Below are positions 17,475 through 26,435 of a stretch of 45,839 bases of DNA, one piece after another. Origin of the DNA: Pseudoneobacillus rhizosphaerae. Lineage in GTDB: Bacteria; Bacillota; Bacilli; Bacillales; Cytobacillaceae. The DNA is taken from the NCBI RefSeq assembly GCF_917563885.1, contig NZ_CAKJTG010000030.1:1-45839 (forward strand). The letters are read 5' to 3'. Under the pieces are notes generated by a model, which searched no databases, had not been told where the DNA came from, and saw nothing but the letters and a program-made list of their open reading frames with translations. The translations under genes and the position numbers were made by a program. Position 1 is the first letter of the stretch. Each line of letters starts with the position of its first letter.

Positions 17475-18320
17475 GTGGATAATTCGTCGTCGTTAAACAG
17501 ATTTGATGATGCTTTTTTGCCTATGACGTCCATTTCTAGTGGGTTAGGCCAGATGGTACTGCCAGATATTTATTGTTATTGCAATAAAATTGTCAATTTA
17601 TGTTTTGTCGGAGATTCTGAAGACCAAGGCTGGGTATTAATAGACGCAGGAATGCCGCACTCTGCAAAAGAGATAATGAATGTCGCAAAAGAGCGTTTTG
17701 GTGAAGGGAAGGTACCGAAAGCCATCGTTTTAACGCATGGGCACTTTGATCATGTGGGTAGTATTGCAGATTTGTTAGAACATTGGAACGTTCCAGTTTA
17801 TGCACATGAATTGGAAATTCCTTATATAACTGGTAAGGAAAATTACCCGCCTGGAGATCCTACTGTAGATGGTGGTATGGTGAGTGAACTGTCACCCATG
17901 TTTCCAAACCATGGTATTAACATTGAAAAGAATGTAAAGATGCTTCCTAAAGATGGCAGTATCCCAGAAATGCTGGATTGGAAATGGATACATACTCCTG
18001 GTCACACCCCAGGTCATATTTCTTTATTTCGGGAGCAAGATCGAGTTCTCATTGCAGGTGATGCTTTTGTCACTGTTAAACAAGAATCACTTTACAAAGT
18101 AATGGTTCAGAAGCAAGAGATAAGTGGACCACCCAAATACTTTACAACAGATTGGAAAAAAGCAAATGAGTCAGTAAAGATTTTAGAAGCTTTAAAGCCT
18201 GAAGTAGCCATTACAGGCCATGGCTTTTCGATGACAGGCGAAGAATTATCAGAGCAATTAAGTCTGTTAGTTCGTGATTTTGAAAAAATTGCCATACCTG
18301 AAAATGGCCGATATGTATAA
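17475..18320 (+). CDS. MBL-fold metallo-hydrolase
   Basis: 281 residues. Beta-lactamase-fold hydrolase with the dinuclear metal motif LTHGHFDHVGS (H-x-H-x-D-H), a later HTPGHTPGHISLF histidine, IAGDAF aspartate and C-terminal ITGHGFSM histidine. These fit the glyoxalase-II/YobT-type branch; the substrate is unknown. The start is GTG at 17475 with AGGGGG upstream. No signal peptide. Single gene with its own terminator. Confidence 0.85.
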   Translation: MDNSSSLNRFDDAFLPMTSISSGLGQMVLPDIYCYCNKIVNLCFVGDSEDQGWVLIDAGMPHSAKEIMNVAKERFGEGKVPKAIVLTHGHFDHVGSIADLLEHWNVPVYAHELEIPYITGKENYPPGDPTVDGGMVSELSPMFPNHGINIEKNVKMLPKDGSIPEMLDWKWIHTPGHTPGHISLFREQDRVLIAGDAFVTVKQESLYKVMVQKQEISGPPKYFTTDWKKANESVKILEALKPEVAITGHGFSMTGEELSEQLSLLVRDFEKIAIPENGRYV

Positions 18321-18325
18321 CATTG

Positions 18326-18356
18326 AAAACCCACCAAACATTAAATGGTGGGTTTT
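18326..18356 (+). terminator. terminator after the metallo-hydrolase gene
   Basis: AAAACCCACCA at 18326-18336 pairs with TGGTGGGTTTT at 18346-18356, a perfect 11-bp stem ending in TTTT. Confidence 0.8.
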
Positions 18357-18454
18357 GAATTGATTGTAATTAGTTTCTCAATAATTTTATGGTAATTTGT
18401 TAGATTCTAAGATATATATACAGTAGAAGAGATTAAAGTAAGGAGAGTGTTCAT

Positions 18455-19048
18455 ATGAAACTATGGGATCAGCTTTTTGAATTAGTAGGAAATTCGGTAA
18501 AATTAATCCCAATGGAGGAACACCATATTGATGATCTTTGGGAAGCAGCTAAACCAGAAGAAATTTGGAATTTCACTACTAGTAAGGTGAAAAGTTTAGA
18601 GGCGATGCAGAAAATGGTATTAAGTGCACTAGATGAAAGAGAGAAAGGAATATCTTATCCGTTCGTTGTAGTTGAATTACAAAGTAATCGTATTGTCGGG
18701 AGTACTCGATTTTTAGATGTTTTACCATTACATAAAACCGCTGAAATTGGCTGGACTTGGTATAACCCAAGTGTTTGGAGGACAGTTGTTAATTCCGAAT
18801 GTAAATATTTAATGCTACAGCATGCTTTTGAAAATTGGAATTTAAACAGAGTTCAATTAAAGACGGATTCACGTAATCTTCGATCACAAAAAGCGATAGA
18901 ACGTATCGGTGCAAGGAAAGAAGGCGTTTTACGAAAAGAACGGATAATTGAAGATGGTTATATAAGGGATACGGTATATTACAGTATTATAAAAGAAGAA
19001 TGGCTAGGAGTTAAGAAAGAACTTTTAAGTAAATTACAACAGAGTTGA
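18455..19048 (+). CDS. GNAT family N-acetyltransferase (RimJ/RimL type)
   Basis: 197 residues. Acetyl-CoA-dependent transferase of the GNAT fold; the segment VVELQSNRIVGSTRFLDV, then EIGWTWYNPSVW, then LKTDSRNLRSQKAIERIGARKEGVLRKE is typical of the RimJ/RimL-like subgroup. These acetylate protein N-termini or small molecules; the substrate here is not predictable. GGAGAG precedes the ATG. Cytoplasmic. Confidence 0.85.
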   Translation: MKLWDQLFELVGNSVKLIPMEEHHIDDLWEAAKPEEIWNFTTSKVKSLEAMQKMVLSALDEREKGISYPFVVVELQSNRIVGSTRFLDVLPLHKTAEIGWTWYNPSVWRTVVNSECKYLMLQHAFENWNLNRVQLKTDSRNLRSQKAIERIGARKEGVLRKERIIEDGYIRDTVYYSIIKEEWLGVKKELLSKLQQS

Positions 19049-19094
19049 TGGAATGGTATGTATTTGTGAATAAGAAAGTTTTGAGGTGTTGGAT

Positions 19095-19484
19095 ATGGTA
19101 TATCTTTATGTGGGGATTGGTGGGGCGATAGGAAGTATTTTAAGATATCTTGTATCTAGTTTATCACTACCCACCTTTAATCATTTTCCGATGGGGACAT
19201 TATTTGTCAACTTGCTAGGGGCTTTTGTACTCGGTTGGTTTGTGGCCAGGATTGCACCGCTTCAATCGATTAGCAAAGAAGTTAAAGCAGGGATTTCAAC
19301 GGGAATAATCGGTTCCTTCACTACCTTTTCCACCCTAAGTGTTGAAGTCATACAATTATTTCAGGACTCACTTTATTTATGGTTATTTCTTTATTTATCC
19401 ATAAGTGTTGTAGGTGGATTGATTTTAACAGCAATTGGATTTTCAATTGGTCAAGGTAAGACTGTTGGGATGGAGGATATATGA
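19095..19484 (+). CDS. crcB: fluoride-specific channel FluC/CrcB, subunit 1
   Basis: 129-residue four-TM protein of the Fluc family, which exports fluoride. Signatures: GGAIGSILRYLVSS, FVNLLGAFVLGW and GSFTTFSTLSVE (the Phe/Thr track of the pore). The frame extends to a GTG at 19086, but GAGGTG with 6-nt spacing supports ATG 19095. Overlaps the second crcB by 4 nt, so the pair probably forms a heterodimer. The 46-nt gap upstream is too short for a fluoride riboswitch. Confidence 0.9.
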   Translation: MVYLYVGIGGAIGSILRYLVSSLSLPTFNHFPMGTLFVNLLGAFVLGWFVARIAPLQSISKEVKAGISTGIIGSFTTFSTLSVEVIQLFQDSLYLWLFLYLSISVVGGLILTAIGFSIGQGKTVGMEDI

Positions 19485-19822
19485 TAATTCTATATATAGG
19501 TTTGGGTGGACTTGTTGGAGCAATTTTGAGATATGCCATTTCCAAAAAAATAAATAAAAGTCTTCCTTATGGCACTCTTTTCGTCAATATATTCGGATCA
19601 TTTTTATTAGGCTATCTTTTTTATCAAGGAATATCAGAAAATGTGTATGCCTTTTTAGGTATTGGATTTTGTGGAGCGTTTACCACCTTTTCAACTTTTA
19701 AGCTTGAAGCATTTCAACTAATCAAGTCTAAAGGAAAGATTGTAAGTTTTACATATCTACTAATGAGCTATTTATTTGGCATCGGTTTTGCGTTTCTTGG
19801 TTATCTATTTGCAAATCAATAA
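19481..19822 (+). CDS. crcB: fluoride-specific channel FluC/CrcB, subunit 2
   Basis: 113 residues, four TM segments, second half of the tandem Fluc pair. Signatures GGLVGAILRYAIS, FVNIFGSFLLGY and GAFTTFSTFKLEAF are complete. It starts in ATGA overlapping crcB1 with GGAGG 6 nt upstream. Closed by a terminator shared with the convergent yidC gene. Confidence 0.9.
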   Translation: MIILYIGLGGLVGAILRYAISKKINKSLPYGTLFVNIFGSFLLGYLFYQGISENVYAFLGIGFCGAFTTFSTFKLEAFQLIKSKGKIVSFTYLLMSYLFGIGFAFLGYLFANQ

Positions 19823-19823
19823 A

Positions 19824-19852
19824 AAAATGCCGAAGCATAGGCTCGGCATTTT
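19824..19852. terminator. bidirectional terminator between crcB2 and yidC
   Basis: AAAATGCCGA at 19824-19833 pairs with TCGGCATTTT at 19843-19852; A- and T-tracts on both sides serve both strands. Confidence 0.85.
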
Positions 19853-19856
19853 TCTT

Positions 19857-20624
19857 TTATTGCTTTAGTGGTAGGGAGGCTTCAGTTTTAACTGAAGGAT
19901 ACATTTTTCTACCAAGTATCGTTTGAAGGATTAAAAAGATCCCACCAACAGTCCAATATAAAGGTAATGCAGCTGGTGCCTGAAAAGAAAAGACAACAAT
20001 CATAATCGGTGATAAAAGCCCCATGAATTTCATTTGTTGTTGCTGTTGAACAGGCATGTTAGCTTGAGATACTTTAAATTGGAAAAAATAGCTAATTCCC
20101 GCAATTAAAGTAATCGCAATATCAGGTTGACCTAAACTAAACCATAAAAACGAATGGCTAGCAATTTCTTCAGAACCTCGTATTGCGTAGTAAAACCCCA
20201 TAAGAATAGGCATCTGTATTAACATCGGTAGGCAACCCATTGATAAAGGATTAACACCATGTTTTTGATATAAGCCAAACATTTCTTTTTGAATTTCTTG
20301 TTGTTTTGCTTTATCTTTTTCTGCCTTGATTCTTTTTTGAATCTCATCCATTTCAGGTTTTAAACGATCCATTTTTACTTTCATTTCCGCTTGGTTTTTA
20401 TATTGCTTGAGCATTAGCGGTAAAAGGGCAAAGCGGACAGTCAGTGTTAATAATATAATCGCAATTCCAAAATTACCATTAAAAAGATTTGCAATAAAAT
20501 GGATGGCCAATTCGAACGGATGAACTAAATATTGTTGAAAAAAGGATGGGTCATTCTCAGTCCCTTGTGAGCAACCTGTTAGGGTTAATAATAAAAGAAA
20601 TGCTATTGTGATTAATTTTTTCAT
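19857..20624 (-). CDS. yidC: membrane protein insertase YidC/Oxa1 family
   Basis: 255 residues. Inserts membrane proteins alone or with SecYEG. Lipoprotein signal peptide with lipobox LTGCSQ (Cys18 lipidated). The conserved groove arginine is in LTVRFALLPLM; a cytoplasmic charged hairpin (residues about 80-110, KMDRLKPEMDEIQKRI) is followed by TM segments 2-5 with CLPMLIQMPILMGFYYAI. Equivalent to B. subtilis SpoIIIJ/YqjG; which paralogue is not decided. AGGAGG lies before the ATG. It is not next to rnpA/rpmH, suggesting a second copy elsewhere. Confidence 0.88.
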   Translation of the reverse strand: MKKLITIAFLLLLTLTGCSQGTENDPSFFQQYLVHPFELAIHFIANLFNGNFGIAIILLTLTVRFALLPLMLKQYKNQAEMKVKMDRLKPEMDEIQKRIKAEKDKAKQQEIQKEMFGLYQKHGVNPLSMGCLPMLIQMPILMGFYYAIRGSEEIASHSFLWFSLGQPDIAITLIAGISYFFQFKVSQANMPVQQQQQMKFMGLLSPIMIVVFSFQAPAALPLYWTVGGIFLILQTILGRKMYPSVKTEASLPLKQ

Positions 20625-20659
20625 AAGTTTCCTATTTCCTCCTAATTTGTAATGATGAA

Positions 20660-20950
20660 TTAGAGGGAAACGAAACTGTCTGTTTCATCTGTAGTCGCTT
20701 TTTTCCTTCGAACAATTTGAATAATCCAATTATATATTAGGTTAGATTGAGTGCTGAAATATTTTAATACAATGGTTGGAGAGTGGATGTTTTTTTCATT
20801 TTCATAGGTTAAAAATGAGCTGGATTCCCAGTACTCACAATTTAATGACCAAAAATATTTTAAGGCAAGACCTAAAATAATTCCCGTATAAATCGCATAA
20901 AGTGTATTAACTTCAGATAGTTCGACTAAGAATTCAAATATAGGTCTCAC
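20660..20950 (-). CDS. small hypothetical membrane protein
   Basis: 96 residues with one likely TM segment (about residues 17-35, YAIYTGIILGLALKYFW) and a polar C-terminal half containing basic RRKK near the end. The start is GTG at 20950; the upstream AATTGAG is a weak ribosome-binding site, so the start is uncertain. It lies 35 nt upstream of yidC on the same strand and could be co-transcribed with it. No family recognised. Confidence 0.5.
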   Translation of the reverse strand: MRPIFEFLVELSEVNTLYAIYTGIILGLALKYFWSLNCEYWESSSFLTYENEKNIHSPTIVLKYFSTQSNLIYNWIIQIVRRKKATTDETDSFVSL

Positions 20951-21198
20951 CTCAATTCATTTTTCCGAATGTATATAGTGTAATCTCGTTTGATAAATTA
21001 CTCAATAGAATAATGTTTCCTTAAATGTAATACGGTTGGATACAAATAAAAGTTTCAAAATATCTAATCGGTATGTCTACTATTCTAGCATAATCCCAAT
21101 TATAAAACGAATAAGTCAAGAATATCAAATTAGCTTGCTGTAATTGTGTCATAAATAAAAAATATATGTAGTTTTTGTTGCGGAAGCGATGAAAAATA
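20951..21198. other. gene-free AT-rich intergenic region
   Basis: I see no ORF with a ribosome-binding site. Reading the minus strand, TTACAC-TATATAC upstream of 20950 is a possible promoter for the small membrane protein. Nothing else is recognisable. Confidence 0.5.
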
Positions 21199-21221
21199 GA
21201 CTGAAAGCTTTGCTTTCAGTC
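21199..21221 (-). terminator. terminator of the multi-pass membrane protein gene
   Basis: A 10-bp perfect stem, 21199-21208 with 21212-21221, with a 3-nt loop; on the minus strand it is followed by TATTTTTC. Confidence 0.8.
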
Positions 21222-21240
21222 TGAAATCCTTTAGATTAGT

Positions 21241-22305
21241 TTAATTTTCTTGTAAAGATTGGCTTATTGTTTGATAGAATCTCTCAGGTTCATCTACCGA
21301 TAGGACAATACGATTTACTTTTTTCGTAAATCCATATAATAGATTAGCGGTTGATGTTTCTTTCAGGTATATATCAAACTTTGGTTTTTCTTGGATAAAA
21401 TCATTTACTCGAGCATCAAATATATTCTCAAGTTCTTTATTGCTAAATTTTTCTGGTCCATTGTAATATTCTATTTTAGAAATATTTTTCAATGGGATAT
21501 TTATTCGTTTCATAATCCCAATTTGAATAACTAATTTTTCATTTCTAATTTGTATCGGGGTAAGGCGGATGGCTTGAATCTCTGCGATAAACAAAAGTAC
21601 TGTATAAACGTTTAAAAATAAAGTGATATAAGAGATAATCGGGTTGATCTTATGCAGTAAATAATGTATTCCAATTGTTTCAATAACAATCGCATGAATG
21701 AGCATAAGGTTAAGGGCAATAACACTTGTTTTTTTATGGTATGAAAATTGCTCCTTAATTACAGAAGTGTTTATTTTTTTTCGAAAAGAGAATAACGAAT
21801 AATAATAGATTGAGCTTTCTGTTGTCCCGATTTTTTCAAATAAGGAATTTGGAAAAATAGATTTCAAAGCCATATTCATGTTCTCGATAAAATAATAGCC
21901 TTCTAAACTCCGATTTTTAAATTCCTTCATTAACTTCGGGAAGTATTTCAATATTTTATAAAATAAAAATAACTCAAACGTTAAAATCAAACCCTCCATA
22001 ACGATAATAATCCAGGTCAGCTTATTATACGATTGAAGGTATTCCTGAGGAATGATGTAGTAGGCTGCTGCATAACCAGCTAGAAGAGGTATGCCGATAG
22101 TTTTAAACGAATATTTATTACGGATAATGAAGAAATAGGTCAAAATTGGAATAACTAAGATACAGTCGATTAAAGAAGCAATGACTATTTTTTCATCGAA
22201 CGGTTGAAAGAATGAAAAATTGTAAATCATATAATTTGCCCCAAGAATCATAAAGATTATTACTAAGAAAATAGCCCATTTTGGGTTACCTTTTTCATAA
22301 ATCAC
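21241..22305 (-). CDS. multi-pass membrane protein with C-terminal PH-like domain
   Basis: 354 residues from the GTG at 22305, chosen because GAGGTGA sits 5 nt before it; the frame is open further upstream but without a site. There are about four hydrophobic segments in residues 10-120 (WAIFLVIIFMILGANYMIY and others), a cytoplasmic loop, two more TM segments near 210-265, and a C-terminal soluble part (IRNEKLVIQIGIMKRINIPL) that looks like a bacterial PH domain. Similar proteins are often mislabelled carotene monooxygenases. Function unknown. Separated from pflA by the pfl terminator. Confidence 0.6.
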   Translation of the reverse strand: MIYEKGNPKWAIFLVIIFMILGANYMIYNFSFFQPFDEKIVIASLIDCILVIPILTYFFIIRNKYSFKTIGIPLLAGYAAAYYIIPQEYLQSYNKLTWIIIVMEGLILTFELFLFYKILKYFPKLMKEFKNRSLEGYYFIENMNMALKSIFPNSLFEKIGTTESSIYYYSLFSFRKKINTSVIKEQFSYHKKTSVIALNLMLIHAIVIETIGIHYLLHKINPIISYITLFLNVYTVLLFIAEIQAIRLTPIQIRNEKLVIQIGIMKRINIPLKNISKIEYYNGPEKFSNKELENIFDARVNDFIQEKPKFDIYLKETSTANLLYGFTKKVNRIVLSVDEPERFYQTISQSLQEN

Positions 22306-22360
22306 AGAAATCACCTCTATTTCCATTATATAGGATTTTAGTCCTAGAAAAAAGAAAAAA

Positions 22361-22385
22361 GTGCTACACTTTTTAGGTGTAGCAC
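22361..22385 (-). terminator. terminator of the pflB-pflA unit
   Basis: GTGCTACAC at 22361-22369 pairs perfectly with GTGTAGCAC at 22377-22385; on the minus strand TTTTTTCTTTTTTC follows. Confidence 0.88.
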
Positions 22386-22409
22386 ATAAGTAGGGGGAGT
22401 TAAAACATA

Positions 22410-23153
22410 TTAAGAAGTAAATTGACACTTCTTAGATAACATATGCAGGGCGTTTGCCACTTGTGCATCACTTGGAGGTTCAATATCTTTTAATGCATAC
22501 TCCAAACCAAGTGCCTCCCATTTATAAACTCCTAGCTTATGATAGGGAAGAACCTCAATCTTTTTTACATTTTTTAGTGTGGAAATAAATTCACCCATAT
22601 TTTCTAAGTCTTCCATGTCATCCGTTCTGCTAGGGACTAGCACGTGTCGAATCCAAATAGGAACTTGATGATCAGAAAGATATTTTGCAAACTCTAAAAT
22701 ATGGTCATTTGGTAAACCAGTCAATTGAATATGCTTTTTTCGATCAATATGTTTTAAGTCGAGCAAAATAAGGTCTGTATACTGCATAAGTTCTGTTAAC
22801 TGTTCTTGGAAGAGTTTTGCGTTTGAATAACATCCTCCAGAAGAATCAATGGCCGTATGAATCCCTTTCTTTTTACATTCCTTAAAAAGTTCAATCAAAA
22901 ATGGAATTTGTAATAAAGGTTCTCCACCACTAACCGTAATTCCACCGCCTGAAGCTTGAAGAAAAGGGAGGTAAGAAGTTAAATCGTTCATGATTTCAGA
23001 AACAGACATTTGCTTACCAGTTCCTATTTCCCAAGTATCGGCATTATGACAAAACTGACAGCGTAACAGACAGCCTTGTGTAAAGACCACGTATCGAATT
23101 CCAGGACCGTCTACTGTACCCAAAGTCTCTATTGAATGAATGTTTCCCATCAT
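22410..23153 (-). CDS. pflA: pyruvate formate-lyase activating enzyme
   Basis: Radical SAM enzyme that installs the glycyl radical on PflB under anoxic conditions. 247 residues. The [4Fe-4S] motif is C-x3-C-x2-C at Cys28, Cys32 and Cys35 (GCLLRCQFCHN); the SAM-binding GGE motif is VSGGEPLLQ. AAGGAGAT precedes two adjacent ATG codons (23153 and 23150). It follows pflB by 78 nt with an intercistronic hairpin between them. Confidence 0.93.
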   Translation of the reverse strand: MMGNIHSIETLGTVDGPGIRYVVFTQGCLLRCQFCHNADTWEIGTGKQMSVSEIMNDLTSYLPFLQASGGGITVSGGEPLLQIPFLIELFKECKKKGIHTAIDSSGGCYSNAKLFQEQLTELMQYTDLILLDLKHIDRKKHIQLTGLPNDHILEFAKYLSDHQVPIWIRHVLVPSRTDDMEDLENMGEFISTLKNVKKIEVLPYHKLGVYKWEALGLEYALKDIEPPSDAQVANALHMLSKKCQFTS

Positions 23154-23183
23154 AATGATTTATCTCCTTTCGTCAAGCGAAGC

Positions 23184-23211
23184 GAGGTCTCTAGAAAATA
23201 GGGGAGACCTC
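23184..23211 (-). promoter_or_regulatory. intercistronic hairpin between pflB and pflA
   Basis: GAGGTCTC at 23184-23191 pairs perfectly with GAGACCTC at 23204-23211. There is no T-tract on the minus strand afterwards, so it is more likely an RNA-processing or stability element that lets pflB outnumber pflA than a full terminator. Confidence 0.5.
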
Positions 23212-23231
23212 AAACCCCTTATTTTTAGTTA

Positions 23232-25460
23232 TTATAATGAAGCATGGAATGTACGGTTAATAACGTCCATTTGTTGCTCGCGAGTTAATTTAATAAAGTT
23301 AACTGCATAACCAGATACTCGAATTGTTAATTGTGGATATAATTCAGGGTGTTCCATAGCATCCATTAATGTCTCACGGTTAAATACGTTTACGTTTAAA
23401 TGGTGTCCTGATTTTATTGCATAACCATCAAGAATCGATACTAAATTGCGAATTTGATTTTCTTCTTCTTTCCCAAGAGCCTTCGGAACAATAGAGAAGG
23501 TATTGGATATACCATCCATTGCAGATTCATACGGAAGTTTTGCAACCGATGAAAGAGAAGCTAGTGTTCCTTTTGTGTCTCGACCATGCATTGGGTTTGC
23601 ACCAGGAGCGAATGGTTCGCCAGCTCGACGGCCATCAGGTGTATTACCTGTTTTCTTACCATATACAACGTTTGATGTAATCGTTAAGATTGACATTGTA
23701 TGAACTGAGTTACGATAAGTTACATGCTTCTTTAGTTTTTTCATAAATGTCTCAACAATTTCAACGGCAATACTGTCAACTCGGTCATCGTTATTGCCGT
23801 ATTTTGGATAATCACCATTTGTTTCAAAATCGACTGCAATCCCGTTTTCATCTCGGATGACTTTTACTTCACCGAATTTAATTGCACTTAATGAGTCAGC
23901 TACAACACTTAATCCTGCAATTCCTGTCGCCATTGTTCGTACGATTTCGGAATCATGTAAAGCCATTTCAATACGTTCGTAGCTATATTTGTCATGCATG
24001 AAATGGATAACATTTAATGTATTAATGTAAAGCTCTGCTAACCATTCCATTGTTTGATCAAATTTTGACATTACTTCTTCATAATTTAAGATATCTGATG
24101 TAATAGGTGCAAAATCAGGTGCTACTTGAGTTTTAGCTTTCTCGTCAACGCCACCATTAATCGCATAAAGAAGGGCTTTTGCTAAATTTGCGCGTGCTCC
24201 GAAAAATTGCATTTGCTTTCCAATTTCCATGGCAGATACACAGCATGCAATTCCATAATCATCTCCATACTCTGGACGCATAATGTCATCATTCTCATAT
24301 TGGATAGAGCTTGTTTTAATCGACATTTTTGCACAATATTTCTTAAAGTTCTCTGGAAGCTGAGGAGACCAAAGGACAGTTAAGTTAGGCTCCGGCGCTG
24401 GTCCAAGATTATCTAATGTGTGTAAGAAACGGAAAGAGCTCTTTGTTACTAATGGACGTCCATCTAAAGCCATACCACCGATTGATTCTGTAACCCACGT
24501 AGGGTCTCCACTAAATAATTCATTATAATCAGGTGTACGGGCAAATTTTACTAGACGAAGCTTCATTACAAAATGATCAACTAGTTCCTGAGCTTCAACC
24601 TCATTTAATGTACCATTTTCTAAGTCGCGCTCAATATAGATATCAAGGAAGGTAGAGACACGGCCAAGGCTCATAGCTGCCCCATTTTGCTCTTTAATAG
24701 CTGCTAGATACCCGAAATATAACCATTGGAATGCCTCTTTAGCATTGTTTGCTGGTAGAGAAATATCATACCCATATATATTTGCTAATTCTTTTAGTTC
24801 TATAAGTGCACGAATTTGCTCAGAAATTTCCTCGCGTAGACGCATTGTTGATTCTGTCATCGTTTTGCTAGTAGAGATAAGGTCGTTTTTCTTTTCCTGG
24901 ATTAAGAAGTCTACACCATATAGGGCGACACGTCGATAATCACCAATGATACGACCACGACCATAAGCATCGGGTAGACCTGTAATGATTCCGACTTTTC
25001 TAGCTAGCATCATTTCGTCTGTATAGGCATCAAAAACACCTTGGTTATGAGTTTTACGGAAATCAGTAAAGATTTTTTCTATGTCCTCACTCATTTGGTA
25101 GCCATATGCTTCACAAGCTGCTTTAGCCATTCTAATCCCACCGTATGGCTGAAGGGAACGATTAAAAGGTTTATCCGTTTGAACACCAACTACTTTTTCA
25201 AGATCCTCATTTAAATATCCAGGACCATGCGAAGTAATGGTGGATACAGTTTCAGTATCCATATCTAATACTCCACCGTTGTCTCTTTCTTGTGTTGTTA
25301 ACTCCATCACTTGATCCCAAAGTTTTCCTGTTGCAGCAGTTGCTGCTGCTAGAAAACTATCATCACCTTCGAAAGGTTTAAAGTTTTTTAAAATAAAATC
25401 ACGTACATTCACATTTTTTGTCCAAGTTCCATTTTCAAATCCTAACCATTGTTTCATCAT
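23232..25460 (-). CDS. pflB: formate C-acetyltransferase (pyruvate formate-lyase)
   Basis: Splits pyruvate with CoA to acetyl-CoA and formate during anaerobic growth. 742 residues. The catalytic Cys pair is in [12 protein letters not shown]; the glycyl radical Gly is in [12 protein letters not shown] about residue 717. The frame opens at a GTG at 25469, but GAGGTGA supports the ATG at 25460 (or 25457). Oxygen-sensitive, cytoplasmic, activated by the adjacent PflA. Formate produced could feed a formate dehydrogenase and the nitrate reductase encoded about 12 kb away, which is an inference. Confidence 0.96.
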   Translation of the reverse strand: MMKQWLGFENGTWTKNVNVRDFILKNFKPFEGDDSFLAAATAATGKLWDQVMELTTQERDNGGVLDMDTETVSTITSHGPGYLNEDLEKVVGVQTDKPFNRSLQPYGGIRMAKAACEAYGYQMSEDIEKIFTDFRKTHNQGVFDAYTDEMMLARKVGIITGLPDAYGRGRIIGDYRRVALYGVDFLIQEKKNDLISTSKTMTESTMRLREEISEQIRALIELKELANIYGYDISLPANNAKEAFQWLYFGYLAAIKEQNGAAMSLGRVSTFLDIYIERDLENGTLNEVEAQELVDHFVMKLRLVKFARTPDYNELFSGDPTWVTESIGGMALDGRPLVTKSSFRFLHTLDNLGPAPEPNLTVLWSPQLPENFKKYCAKMSIKTSSIQYENDDIMRPEYGDDYGIACCVSAMEIGKQMQFFGARANLAKALLYAINGGVDEKAKTQVAPDFAPITSDILNYEEVMSKFDQTMEWLAELYINTLNVIHFMHDKYSYERIEMALHDSEIVRTMATGIAGLSVVADSLSAIKFGEVKVIRDENGIAVDFETNGDYPKYGNNDDRVDSIAVEIVETFMKKLKKHVTYRNSVHTMSILTITSNVVYGKKTGNTPDGRRAGEPFAPGANPMHGRDTKGTLASLSSVAKLPYESAMDGISNTFSIVPKALGKEEENQIRNLVSILDGYAIKSGHHLNVNVFNRETLMDAMEHPELYPQLTIRVSGYAVNFIKLTREQQMDVINRTFHASL

Positions 25461-25478
25461 ATATATCACCTCATAAAG

Positions 25479-25584
25479 TTTATATAACAGTTTGATGTAT
25501 TTATCTTATAACCAATATAACAGACTATGAGTGATAAATATCGTACTGATTGTTAACATATTGTGAAAACAGGCTTATTTCACA
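25479..25584 (-). promoter_or_regulatory. pflB promoter/operator region
   Basis: Several repeated elements. CTGTTATAT occurs twice on the minus strand (25482-25490 and 25515-25523, 33 bp apart). A partial Fnr box, AGTGA-N6-TCGTA at 25530-25545, is centred 41.5 bp from a predicted start at 25496 with minus-strand TAAGAT at 25503-25508 in the -10 position. TTGTGAAA at 25561-25568 and TTTCACA at 25578-25584 form an inverted repeat with a spacing too long for canonical Fnr or Rex sites. Anaerobic control is plausible; which element acts is not settled. Confidence 0.45.
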
Positions 25585-25667
25585 TTTTAGACAAAAACAC
25601 TTGAGGTTTTTACTCGTTATTTGAGGTTGTTTGAAAAACTGTACTATAAAAAAGTGGGTAATTTTTA

Positions 25668-25736
25668 AAACTGTTATATAAATAGAAAAGGAGGAGAAAA
25701 ATAGTGATTTTAGTGGTTTTGTCCTATCGGAATTGA
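25668..25736 (+). other. divergent promoter-like element and 10-codon ORF
   Basis: AAACTGTTATATAAA at 25668-25682 is an exact inverted copy of 25479-25493 at the pflB promoter. It is followed by AAAGGAGGAG (25688-25695) and a GTG-started 10-codon frame (25704-25736, peptide MILVVLSYRN). A hairpin at 25780 could end a transcript of about 120 nt. It may be a small transcript or a decayed promoter duplication. Confidence 0.35.
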
Positions 25737-25779
25737 GATATTAACACCGTTGTCACAGTGTTAAATGAGCAAAGAAAGA

Positions 25780-25802
25780 AACAGGAGCTCGAAACTCCTG
25801 TT
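25780..25802. terminator. terminator of the cupredoxin gene
   Basis: AACAGGAG at 25780-25787 pairs with CTCCTGTT at 25795-25802; on the minus strand TCTTTCTTT follows. It could also end a plus-strand transcript. Confidence 0.7.
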
Positions 25803-25812
25803 CTACAAATGT

Positions 25813-26265
25813 TTAATCAACATTAATATAGGCAATCATTGGACCGTTATGATTTTTGTCTGGATGCGTCAAACAAATGAGGCGATACGTACCTTCTTTG
25901 TCAAATTGAAGAGGAATTACGGTTTCTTCTCCTTTTTTTACTGTTCCTTTAATGTCAGTTCCTTCAATGTAGAAAGGGTGTTCTGCTCCATTAACACCGT
26001 AAATGATGAGATTTACCCTTTCTTCTTTTTCTAGGAAGATTGAAGCTGGATCCCATCTATAGGCCTCAATAACTTTTCCGCTACTTGTTTTTGTTTTGAA
26101 TTCACCTGTGACTAAATGAATGTCTCTGACATTGTTAGTAGTATTGGCATTGATAGCAGGAACGTCAGGTGACTTCATAAAGAACCATACAGATGCTGAG
26201 AGAACCGTTAAGCTTATGATGAAGAAAAGGATGATAGATCTCTTTCTAATTATTAATAATTCCAC
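25813..26265 (-). CDS. membrane-anchored cupredoxin-domain protein
   Basis: 150 residues. N-terminal membrane anchor (about residues 9-30), then an extracytoplasmic beta-sandwich. Likely type-1 copper ligands are His96 (AEHPF), Cys131, His134 or His139 and Met143 in CLTHPDKNHNGPM; with a single Cys it is not a binuclear CuA site. It would be an electron carrier on the outer face of the membrane. GTG start with GGAGGTG upstream. Location between pflB and a regulator, and a copper-chaperone-like SCO gene 10 kb away, hint at anaerobic respiration, but no partner is adjacent. Confidence 0.72.
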   Translation of the reverse strand: MELLIIRKRSIILFFIISLTVLSASVWFFMKSPDVPAINANTTNNVRDIHLVTGEFKTKTSSGKVIEAYRWDPASIFLEKEERVNLIIYGVNGAEHPFYIEGTDIKGTVKKGEETVIPLQFDKEGTYRLICLTHPDKNHNGPMIAYINVD

Positions 26266-26435
26266 AGTTTCACCTCCATTCCATTTTTGTCCTATGTTTT
26301 GTACTTAAATAATGATTGTTGTCATGCTTGTCTAATAATATATATGCAAGGAGATAGGGGAGACTTGTCTGTTTTTTCAGAATTAATCTTTACAAATATT
26401 TTTGACAACTGAATAATAGAGGATGGAGGTGTGTG

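Noticed and set aside
19049-19094. Fluoride riboswitch before the crcB pair
   Set aside because: Only 46 nt separate the genes and no fluoride aptamer motif is seen.
25739-25764. TTAACAC / GTGTTAA inverted repeat with 10-bp spacer
   Set aside because: The arms are only 7 bp and AT-rich, with no T-tract; too weak to call an operator on its own, though it lies between pflB and the cupredoxin gene.
25765-26034. 89-codon plus-strand ORF opposite the cupredoxin gene
   Set aside because: Antisense shadow of the cupredoxin coding sequence; it lacks a ribosome-binding site.
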